From Betaproteobacteria bacterium (GTDB lineage Bacteria; Pseudomonadota; Gammaproteobacteria; Burkholderiales; SG8-39), in assembly GCA_007280315.1 (NCBI GenBank), contig QYQC01000254.1:1-7328 (forward strand): a stretch of DNA of 7,328 nt. The letters are read 5' to 3'. Each line of letters begins with the position of its first letter. The stretch's first letter is position 1. The position numbers and the translations under genes are program-made. The notes under the pieces were generated by a model. The model worked only from the letters and a program-made list of their open reading frames with translations, was not told the DNA's origin and ran no database searches. This document shows, piece after piece, positions 1 through 5,754 of this stretch.

Positions 1-1225
1 CGAAATGAGTCACGCGGCGCTGGCACCCTGGCAGATGTGGGCCAGTATGTACGCCAATTTGTTCAGTCATCCTTTCAGCCCGCTCACGTACTCCCCCGGC
101 AGCCGCAAGATTGCGGCGGGCAGCGAACTCTTCGTCCGTGTTACCCAGCGTTACCACAAGCCTCAATTCGGCATCCGCAAGGTCACGGTCGGCGACAAAA
201 CGGTCGCGGTCACCGAATCTGTCGCCGTCGACAAGCCGTTTTGCCGGTTGCTGCACTTTGGGCGCGATTTTGGTGCGCACCGCGCAGCGCGCAAGGGGCG
301 TGCTGATCCCAAAGTGCTGCTGGTGGCGCCGCTGTCGGGGCATCACGCCACGCTGCTGCGCGATACCGTGCGCACGCTGCTGCGCGATCACGACGTCTAT
401 GTCACCGACTGGGTGGATGCGCGCATGGTGTCGCTGGCGCACGGGCCGTTTCATCTGGACGACTACGTTGACTACGTGCGCGAGTTTATTGCGTTCCTCG
501 GACCCGAAGTGCACGTCATTTCGGTGTGCCAGCCGACGGTCGCGGTATTGGCCGCCATCGCGCTCATGGCCGAAGCGGACGACGCGGTCAAGCCGCGCAC
601 GATGGTGATGATGGGCGGGCCGATCGACGCAAGGCGCAGCCCGACCGCGGTCAACAACCTCGCGACGCAGAAACCGCTGTCCTGGTTCAAGAGCAACGTT
701 ATCCAGCGCGTGCCGGCGAAGTATCCGGGCGCGATGCGCCAGGTATATCCCGGTTTCCTGCAACACCTGGGTTTCGTCGCCATGAATCCGTCGCGCCATG
801 CAGACGCCCACCACGACTTCTACAACCATCTGGTCGAAGGCGACGGCGACTCGGCCGCGGCGCACCGGCGCTTCTACGACGAGTACAACGCCGTGCTCGA
901 CATGCCGGCCGAGTACTACCTCGACACCATCAAGACGGTATTTCAGGATTTCGCATTGCCCAAGGGACGCATGTTCGTGCGCGGGCAGCTGGTGCGTCCG
1001 CAGGCCATCCGCAACACGGCGCTGCTTACCATCGAAGGCGAGCTGGACGATATTTCCGGAAACGGGCAGACCGAGGCCGCACACGGGTTGTGCACCTCCA
1101 TCCCCGCGAAAAGTCGCGAGCACTATCTCGCCCCCGAGGTGGGGCACTACGGCATTTTCAGCGGCCGGCGCTTTCGTGAAACCCTGTACCCGCGCATCCG
1201 CGATTTCATCCGGCGGCACGCATAG
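1..1225 (+). CDS. phaZ: Intracellular poly(3-hydroxybutyrate) depolymerase, 5'-partial
   Basis: This enzyme hydrolyses intracellular amorphous PHB granules to release 3-hydroxybutyrate or its oligomers when carbon is scarce; it acts on the granule surface in the cytoplasm. Numbering from the ATG at 5, the protein has 406 residues with an alpha/beta-hydrolase layout. It carries the family stretch SGHHATLLRDTVRTLL (111-126), then YVTDWVDAR, and VISVCQP with Cys175 where most hydrolases have Ser. EGELDDISG supplies the acid residue (Asp348 or Asp349) and VGHYGIFSGRR holds His381. From memory of the family, Ralstonia PhaZ1 likewise uses Cys, Asp and His and has about 419 residues. The ATG at 5 is probably not the start: the in-frame codon before it reads Glu, and position 1 fits the end of a Tyr codon. 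Homologues, as I remember them, begin MLYQLYEM. The gene therefore begins just outside the window. The stop is TAG at 1223. No PHA synthase or phasin gene lies nearby. Confidence 0.93.
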   Translation, partial: EMSHAALAPWQMWASMYANLFSHPFSPLTYSPGSRKIAAGSELFVRVTQRYHKPQFGIRKVTVGDKTVAVTESVAVDKPFCRLLHFGRDFGAHRAARKGRADPKVLLVAPLSGHHATLLRDTVRTLLRDHDVYVTDWVDARMVSLAHGPFHLDDYVDYVREFIAFLGPEVHVISVCQPTVAVLAAIALMAEADDAVKPRTMVMMGGPIDARRSPTAVNNLATQKPLSWFKSNVIQRVPAKYPGAMRQVYPGFLQHLGFVAMNPSRHADAHHDFYNHLVEGDGDSAAAHRRFYDEYNAVLDMPAEYYLDTIKTVFQDFALPKGRMFVRGQLVRPQAIRNTALLTIEGELDDISGNGQTEAAHGLCTSIPAKSREHYLAPEVGHYGIFSGRRFRETLYPRIRDFIRRHA

Positions 1226-1314
1226 GGCCATCGCTTGACCGGGTAGGCCGCGCGCCGGCGCCTAACTTGACCTACAATGCCCGTCCCATCCAAATGGGTT
1301 CGCAGCCTGGACCG

Positions 1315-2772
1315 ATGAAGAGCGACGTGCCGGTCACTCTGCGCGGGGCCGTCGACGCAGCGGCCGCGCAAAGCGCGTTTTTTCAGCGTGCCAACACACT
1401 TTCGGCGGCATTCATGCGGCGCCGCGGGGCCGTTCTTGGGTTTTCGCTGATTGCGCTGGTGGCCATTGCGCTGGCTGACCTTTCCACCGGATACGAGCTT
1501 GCCTTGTCGTTGCTCTATATCGGTCCGGTCGCGGCCGCCACCTGGGTGTTCGGGTATCGCGCCGGCCTGGCGCTGTCGGTATTGGCAACCGCAGCCTGGC
1601 TGATTACGGACTTCTTTGCCGAGCACAATTACTCGCTTGCCATCTATCGTTATTGGGAAGGATTCATCCGGCTGGCTACGTTCGCCCTGTTCGCCCTGAT
1701 CGTCGACCAGCTCAAACGCGCGCTCGCGCGCTCCGACAATCGAATGATCAAAGTGCTCGAGGGACTTGACGCGGCGGTCTGCGTCATCGATCCGGCCACG
1801 GGCGCCATCCTCTATTGCAACCGGCCATTCGACCTGGCATTCCCGGGTGACGCGCGTGGCCATGCGGCGCAGCGACTCCTCGAAGCCGCAGTCGTATTCG
1901 AGTCCGGGGACGGAACCGGCGAGGAACTGCCGCTCGGGGAGCGGTGGTTCCTGGTTCGCGGCCGCTGGCTCAACTGGACCGACGAACGGCCGGTGCTGCT
2001 TCTCAGCGCTACCGACGTTACCGCCCGGCGCGACGCCGACGCGCTCAATCGCGAAAGGGAGGCACGGCTGCAGGCTACGGCGCGCCTGGTCACAGTGGGC
2101 GAGATCGCGAGCTCCATCGCGCACGAGCTGAACCAGCCGCTGGCCGCGATCAGCAGTTACGTTCTTGGCGCCTTGCGCCGGCTGCGTGCGGGCCGGGCAG
2201 AGCCGCAGGAACTCGCCGGTGCGCTGGAGCAGGCGGGCGAACAGGCAGAGCGCGCCGGCCAGATCATCCGCCGGGTGCGCGATTTCGTACAATTGCGCCA
2301 GCCGGTGCTGGCCGCGCTGGACCTGAACGCGCTCGCCGCACGGGCGGCGTCAGCCGCGGCGCGCGAGGCCGAACGCAGTGGCGTGCGCATCGAATTGCAG
2401 CAGACGCCAGGACTGCCGCCGGCGCAGGCCGACGAGGTGATGATCGAACAGGTTATTCTCAATCTGGTGCGAAACGCCATGGATGCCATGGGTAGCGGCG
2501 TCGGCGCGGTTCAATCGGTAGAGATCATTACATCCCGCGGGGAGCGGGGCGCGCTGAAGGTGACGATCGCCGATCGCGGGCCGGGTGTGGCGGCGGAAAT
2601 CGCCGGCCGGCTGTTTGAGCCGTTCTACACCAGCAAAGCAGACGGCATGGGGCTCGGACTCAACATCTGCCGCTCGATCGTCGAGTTCCACGGCGGCCGC
2701 CTGTGGACCACGCCGCGCGAGGGCGGCGGCGCGGAGTTTCACTTCACCGTGCGCGCGGCGCTGGACCGGTGA
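1315..2772 (+). CDS. Membrane-bound PAS sensor histidine kinase (two-component system)
   Basis: This is a sensor kinase that would autophosphorylate on histidine and pass the phosphate to the regulator encoded immediately downstream. Numbering is from the longest frame (TTG at 1267, 501 residues). About four hydrophobic helices lie at 54-71, 76-93, 96-115 and 131-148. No sizeable periplasmic domain separates them, so sensing is probably within the membrane or through the PAS-like domain at about 160-255. The HisKA domain contains EIASSIAHELNQPLAAI with His286. The ATPase domain has the N box VILNLVRNAMDAM (396-408), the G1 box ADRGPG (435-440) and the G2 box GMGLGL (460-465), so the kinase looks intact. 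The type resembles FixL/DctS-like kinases. The start is uncertain: TTG 1267, ATG 1294 and ATG 1315 are all in frame with weak ribosome binding sites. I chose ATG 1315, which leaves room for a leader. The stop TGA (2770-2772) overlaps the regulator start as TGATG. Confidence 0.9.
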   Translation: MKSDVPVTLRGAVDAAAAQSAFFQRANTLSAAFMRRRGAVLGFSLIALVAIALADLSTGYELALSLLYIGPVAAATWVFGYRAGLALSVLATAAWLITDFFAEHNYSLAIYRYWEGFIRLATFALFALIVDQLKRALARSDNRMIKVLEGLDAAVCVIDPATGAILYCNRPFDLAFPGDARGHAAQRLLEAAVVFESGDGTGEELPLGERWFLVRGRWLNWTDERPVLLLSATDVTARRDADALNREREARLQATARLVTVGEIASSIAHELNQPLAAISSYVLGALRRLRAGRAEPQELAGALEQAGEQAERAGQIIRRVRDFVQLRQPVLAALDLNALAARAASAAAREAERSGVRIELQQTPGLPPAQADEVMIEQVILNLVRNAMDAMGSGVGAVQSVEIITSRGERGALKVTIADRGPGVAAEIAGRLFEPFYTSKADGMGLGLNICRSIVEFHGGRLWTTPREGGGAEFHFTVRAALDR

Positions 2773-3401
2773 TGACGAAGCCGGCGACCCTGGTGCATGT
2801 CATCGATGATGATGCGGCGGTGCGCAATGCACTGCGCTGGCTGTTCGAGGGCGAGAGCCTGATCGTGCAAACGTACGCGAGCGCCGAAGAGTTTCTCGCC
2901 ACCTTCAGCAACGAGCTTCCAGGGTGCGCGGTCGTCGACCTGCGCATGCCGGGCATGTCCGGACTCGAATTGCAGGAGACGCTGGCGCGACGCCGCGTGC
3001 AGCTGCCGCTGGTTTTCGTGACCGCGCACGGCGACGTGTCTCTTGCGGTCATGGCGATGCGGCGCGGTGCCGTCGATTTCGTCGAAAAACCGTTTGCCGA
3101 CGAGCGCCTTGTCGACGCCGTGCGGCGCGCGCTCGGCACACATGAGCGCCACCCGGACGGCGAAGAAGAGCCCGGGATCGTGCGTGCCCGGGCGGCGGGA
3201 TTGAGTGCACGCGAGCGCGACGTGCTCGTGGCCGTGGTGGAAGGAAAGTCGAGCAAGGTGATTGCCGCCGAACTCGGCATCGCCACCAAGACCGTCGAAG
3301 CCCACCGCGCCCGCATCATGTCGAAGCTCGGCGCACGATCCCTCGCGGGTCTCGTGCGGCTGGTCGTGCGACACGGCCTGCTCGAACTGCCGCGTTCCTG
3401 A
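2772..3401 (+). CDS. FixJ/NarL-type response regulator with LuxR-type HTH
   Basis: This is a DNA-binding response regulator of 209 residues, partner of the overlapping kinase gene. The receiver domain (about 5-122) has the acidic pocket Asp12-Asp14, phospho-acceptor Asp56 in VVDLRMPGMSG, Thr84 in FVTAHGD and Lys106 in FVEKPF. The receiver motifs are of the FixJ subfamily. A short acidic linker (about 123-142) leads to a LuxR-type helix-turn-helix domain starting at LSARERDVL (144-152). Its recognition part is KVIAAELGIATKTVEAHRARI (about 162-182). ATG 2772 is preferred over an in-frame start at 2703 because the receiver begins at MTKPATLVHVIDDD and the TGATG overlap implies translational coupling. 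In Rhodobacter capsulatus the FixJ-subfamily regulator DctR controls a TRAP C4-dicarboxylate transporter. By analogy, and as inference only, this protein probably controls the TRAP genes that start 151 bp downstream. Confidence 0.93.
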   Translation: MTKPATLVHVIDDDAAVRNALRWLFEGESLIVQTYASAEEFLATFSNELPGCAVVDLRMPGMSGLELQETLARRRVQLPLVFVTAHGDVSLAVMAMRRGAVDFVEKPFADERLVDAVRRALGTHERHPDGEEEPGIVRARAAGLSARERDVLVAVVEGKSSKVIAAELGIATKTVEAHRARIMSKLGARSLAGLVRLVVRHGLLELPRS

Positions 3402-3518
3402 GCCGCTTGCCGCCGTTCTGCTCTCCCTCCAGTGTAGTGCGGCCGTCGGAAGCGGCCGGCCACGCGCGCCTGCCTTAAGTGTTTCCCCCTCATGACAGTC
3501 TGACCGCGCTGCTGCAGT

Positions 3519-3540
3519 ATCGGCTCTCACTCGAGCCGAT
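3519..3540. promoter_or_regulatory. 8+8 bp inverted repeat before the TRAP operon start
   Basis: The arms ATCGGCTC (3519-3526) and GAGCCGAT (3533-3540) are exact reverse complements separated by six bases (TCACTC). As RNA, the stem can be extended by a T-G wobble and a G-C pair (3518/3541 and 3517/3542), reaching the edge of the GGAG ribosome binding site at 3543. The element could be an operator for a dimeric regulator, possibly the FixJ-type protein encoded upstream, or an RNA hairpin that affects dctQ translation. It has no following T run, so it is not an intrinsic terminator. The inverted repeat is directly seen; its function is inference. Confidence 0.45.
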
Positions 3541-3542
3541 GC

Positions 3543-3546
3543 GGAG
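3543..3546 (+). promoter_or_regulatory. Shine-Dalgarno GGAG supporting a TTG start for dctQ
   Basis: GGAG lies six bases before the TTG at 3553. The nearest ATG (3573-3575) is out of frame, and the first in-frame ATG (codon 37) would remove most of the first membrane helix. The ribosome binding site therefore decides for the rare TTG start, giving a protein that begins MLRKI. Confidence 0.65.
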
Positions 3547-3552
3547 ACCGTC

Positions 3553-4182
3553 TTGCTGCGAAAAATCATTTATGGAGTTGACGAGCTGAGCCGGACTGTC
3601 GGGCACGTTTTCTCCTGGTGCGTCGTCGTCCTCATCGCCGGAACGGTCTACGAAGTATTCATGCGCTACGCGCTCAACGATCCGACCGGCTGGGCGTTTG
3701 ATCTGAGCTACATCTGCTACGGGGCGCTGTTTTTCATGGCCGGCGCCTACACCTTGTCTCGCGGCGGGCACGTCCGGTGCGACGTGTTCTACCGCCTGCT
3801 GTCGGTGCGCAGGCAGGCGTGGGTAGACCTGGTTCTATATGTCTTATTCTACTTTCCCGGAGTGCTCGCGCTGGTGAGTTACGGCTGGGCCGACGGCTTC
3901 GATTCGATGCGGATCAGGGAGTCGAGCATCAGCGGCCCCGCCGGGGTGCCGATTTGGCCGATGAAAATGCTGGTGCCGTTCGGTGCGGGACTGCTCACGC
4001 TGCAGGGCATCGCCGAGATGCTGCGCTGCGTCGTGTGCCTGCGTGAGAACGAGTGGCCGCCGCGTCTGCACGATGTCGAGGAACTCGAACTGCAATTGAT
4101 ACACCTTCACGCCAAGGGCGAACTTGCGCCTTCCGCCGGCGCTGCGGCCGCTGCGGCGGCGACCGCGGGAGGTGCGCAGTGA
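3553..4182 (+). CDS. dctQ: TRAP transporter small permease subunit (DctQ family)
   Basis: This is the small membrane subunit of a tripartite ATP-independent periplasmic transporter. In such systems the Q subunit pairs with the large M subunit in the inner membrane and helps accept substrate from a periplasmic binding protein, driven by a sodium or proton gradient. The 209-residue protein has four predicted helices: about 22-39 (containing WCVVVLIAGTVYEVF), about 53-73 (DLSYICYGALFFMAGAYTL), about 92-112 and about 135-158. The family signature around GGHVRCDVFYRLL follows the second helix. It is longer than a minimal DctQ, which together with its partner suggests the branch that includes FcbT2-type (chloroaromatic/mannitol-annotated) permeases; that assignment is from memory. 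The C-terminus ends in an alanine-rich tail (about 190-209). The start is a TTG. The gene overlaps dctM by four bases (GTGA). Confidence 0.92.
   Translation: MLRKIIYGVDELSRTVGHVFSWCVVVLIAGTVYEVFMRYALNDPTGWAFDLSYICYGALFFMAGAYTLSRGGHVRCDVFYRLLSVRRQAWVDLVLYVLFYFPGVLALVSYGWADGFDSMRIRESSISGPAGVPIWPMKMLVPFGAGLLTLQGIAEMLRCVVCLRENEWPPRLHDVEELELQLIHLHAKGELAPSAGAAAAAAATAGGAQ
4167..4172 (+). promoter_or_regulatory. Shine-Dalgarno GGGAGG setting the GTG start of dctM
   Basis: GGGAGG lies six bases before the GTG at 4179, inside the last codons of dctQ. It supports GTG 4179 over an in-frame upstream start at 4053, whose extra 42 residues are Arg/Cys-rich, unlike a membrane protein, and simply read dctQ in another frame. 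Confidence 0.75.
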
Positions 4183-5528
4183 GCGCGCCGGTAATCGCGC
4201 TGGTGATGCTGGGGCTGTTCGTCTTTGTAATCATGATCGGTTTTCCGGTCGCGTTCACGCTGATGGCGATGGGTGTAATCTTTGGCTACTACGCCTATTT
4301 CCAGCCGCACCAGGCGCTGATGGACAACCGCGTGTTCGACCTGCTCACGACCAACACATTCAGCGTCATGAGCAACGACGCGCTGGTGTCGATTCCGCTG
4401 TTCCTGATGATGGGTTATGTGATCGAACGCGCAAACGTGCTCGACCGGCTGTTCAGCAGCCTGCAGATTGCTGCGCACCGTGTTCCGGCCTCACTCGCGG
4501 TGGCGACGCTTTTGACCTGCGCGCTGTTCGCCACCGCTACCGGCATCGTCGGCGCGGTAGTGACCCTGATGGGTCTGCTCGCATTCCCGCAGATGCTGAA
4601 GGCGGGCTACGACGTGCGCCTGGCTTCGGGCGTGGTCTGCGCCGGCGGCTGTCTCGGCATACTGATCCCGCCTTCGATCATGCTGATCGTCTACGCGGCG
4701 GCGTCGAGCGTTTCGGTGGTGCGCCTGTATGCCGGCGCCATGATTCCGGGGCTCCTGCTTGCGGGTCTGTACGTCGTCTACGTCGTGGTATTCGCCATGA
4801 TCAGGCCGAGCGTCGCGCCGCCGCTGCCAAAAGGTGAGTCTGACGTGCCCATCCCCCAGATTCTGCTGATGCTGCTAAAGTCATTCTTTCCGCTCGCGGT
4901 GCTGATGTTGTCGGTGCTGGGCGCGATTTTTTTCGGAGTTGCGACGCCGACCGAGGCGGCATCGGTGGGCGCATTCGGTTCGCTGCTTCTGGCGGCAGGC
5001 TATCGTTCTCTGACCTGGCAAGGGTTCAAGGAGTCCGTTTATCTGACGGCGCGCACCTCGGCGATGGTGTGTTTCCTGTTCGTCGGTTCGTCCACATTTG
5101 CCTCCATCTTCGCCTATCTCGGCGGCGCGGAGATGATCAAAAACTTCGTGGTCGGCCTCGAGCTTTCGCCGGTAACCTTCATGATTCTGGCGCAGGTGAT
5201 CATTTTTCTGCTTGGCTGGCCGCTGGAGTGGACCGAGATCATCGTAATTTTCATTCCGATCTTCCTGCCGCTGCTGCCGCTGTTCCACATAGACCCGCTG
5301 TATTTCGGCATCCTGGTTGCGATCAATCTACAGACGGCGTTCCTGTCACCGCCCATGGCGATGGCCTGCTATTACCTGAAGGGAATCGCACCGCCGAGAG
5401 TTACCCTGGTGCAGATCTTCAACGGCTGTTACCCGTTCCTGGGACTGATCCTGCTGACCATGGTTCTGGTCTATTACTTCCCGGGACTAGTCTATTGGCT
5501 GCCCAACCTGCTGTACGGATCGCGCTAG
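4179..5528 (+). CDS. dctM: TRAP transporter large permease subunit (DctM family)
   Basis: This is the large transport subunit of the TRAP system and carries the substrate and coupling-ion pathway across the inner membrane. From GTG 4179 it has 449 residues, a normal DctM length, and is hydrophobic almost throughout with about 11-13 helices. Recognisable family stretches are PVAFTLMAMGVIFGYYAYF near the N-terminus, NDALVSIPLFLMMGYVIERA (66-85), GGCLGILIPPSIMLIVY (157-172) and FFGVATPTEAASVGAFGSLL (251-270). The C-terminal part has LQTAFLSPPMAM followed by a hydrophobic end. A hydrophilic loop at about 209-226 separates the two halves, as expected for the internal pseudo-repeat. It is translationally coupled to dctQ. 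The overall sequence recalls the FcbT3/COG4664 branch, whose annotated substrates include aromatic acids, but substrate cannot be read from the permease alone. No binding protein gene accompanies it. Confidence 0.95.
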   Translation: MSAPVIALVMLGLFVFVIMIGFPVAFTLMAMGVIFGYYAYFQPHQALMDNRVFDLLTTNTFSVMSNDALVSIPLFLMMGYVIERANVLDRLFSSLQIAAHRVPASLAVATLLTCALFATATGIVGAVVTLMGLLAFPQMLKAGYDVRLASGVVCAGGCLGILIPPSIMLIVYAAASSVSVVRLYAGAMIPGLLLAGLYVVYVVVFAMIRPSVAPPLPKGESDVPIPQILLMLLKSFFPLAVLMLSVLGAIFFGVATPTEAASVGAFGSLLLAAGYRSLTWQGFKESVYLTARTSAMVCFLFVGSSTFASIFAYLGGAEMIKNFVVGLELSPVTFMILAQVIIFLLGWPLEWTEIIVIFIPIFLPLLPLFHIDPLYFGILVAINLQTAFLSPPMAMACYYLKGIAPPRVTLVQIFNGCYPFLGLILLTMVLVYYFPGLVYWLPNLLYGSR

Positions 5529-5544
5529 GCGCAGCGTCGCGCCG

Positions 5545-5550
5545 AGGAGG
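5545..5550 (+). promoter_or_regulatory. Strong Shine-Dalgarno AGGAGG for the small membrane protein
   Basis: A full-consensus AGGAGG, inside the purine-rich GAGGAGGAAGAG, sits seven bases before ATG 5558. It is as good as any ribosome binding site in the window and is strong evidence that the short frame after dctM is translated. Confidence 0.75.
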
Positions 5551-5557
5551 AAGAGAT

Positions 5558-5725
5558 ATGCGGATAAACACACTGACAGCTATCACCGCGTTTGCCCTGT
5601 TCATCGCATACTTCGGTCCTATCGTGATCAAGCTGCGGGACATCCCGCTGACGCTGGTAGTGATCGGTGGAATCGTGCTGGTGGCCGTCGATATCTGGCA
5701 GTCGCTTTCGGATAGTGCCGACTGA
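5558..5725 (+). CDS. Small two-helix membrane protein of the TRAP operon
   Basis: This 55-residue protein has two hydrophobic segments: residues about 5-24 (LTAITAFALFIAYFGPIVIK) and about 31-47 (TLVVIGGIVLVAVDIWQ). They are joined by a short charged turn (KLRDIP), followed by an acidic tail (SDSAD), so a helical hairpin in the inner membrane is likely. It starts 29 bp after the dctM stop, on the same strand, behind a consensus AGGAGG, and ends 29 bp before the stop of the converging exporter gene. It is therefore the last gene of the TRAP block. I cannot assign it to a named family. My impression is that similar short frames follow dctM genes in other Burkholderiales, but this needs a search. 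Possible roles, all inferred, are an accessory or stabilising subunit of the QM permease or a regulator of it. It is not a remnant of a larger gene: it has its own start, ribosome binding site and stop. Confidence 0.75.
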   Translation: MRINTLTAITAFALFIAYFGPIVIKLRDIPLTLVVIGGIVLVAVDIWQSLSDSAD

Positions 5726-5754
5726 CCGCGACGTTCAGTCAGGCCGTTTCCGGT

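Noticed and set aside
1244..1264. TAGGC and GCCTA arms after phaZ as a terminator hairpin
   Set aside because: The stem has five pairs with an 11-base loop and no T run, so it is too weak to call.
1147..2292. A 381-codon open frame on the minus strand opposite the histidine kinase
   Set aside because: Its product is Arg/Gln/Gly-rich low-quality sequence with no recognisable domain, and it lies opposite a kinase with all its motifs. Long antisense frames are expected in GC-rich coding DNA.
3440..3458. A CGGCCG repeat pair with a 7-base gap after the response regulator as a terminator
   Set aside because: The stem is only six pairs, each arm is self-palindromic so chance is high in GC-rich DNA, and no T run follows.
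3402..3552. A sigma-54 or sigma-70 promoter before dctQ
   Set aside because: I looked for GG/GC elements with the right spacing and for TTGACA/TATAAT-like boxes. Only poor matches with wrong spacing were found, so no promoter is called although one is likely.
2739..3569. Long minus-strand frames opposite the response regulator
   Set aside because: They show no domain, have an Arg/Ala/Ser-biased composition and mirror the codons of the plus-strand regulator.
4053..4178. An upstream extension of dctM
   Set aside because: The 42 extra residues are Arg/Cys-rich and overlap the dctQ coding frame. The GGGAGG and GTG at 4179 give a typical DctM N-terminus.
5720..5740. A 6-bp stem (GACTGA and TCAGTC) over the stop of the small membrane protein as a bidirectional terminator
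   Set aside because: The loop is nine bases, the stem is short, and there is no T run on either side, so an intrinsic terminator is not supported even though its position between converging genes is suggestive.
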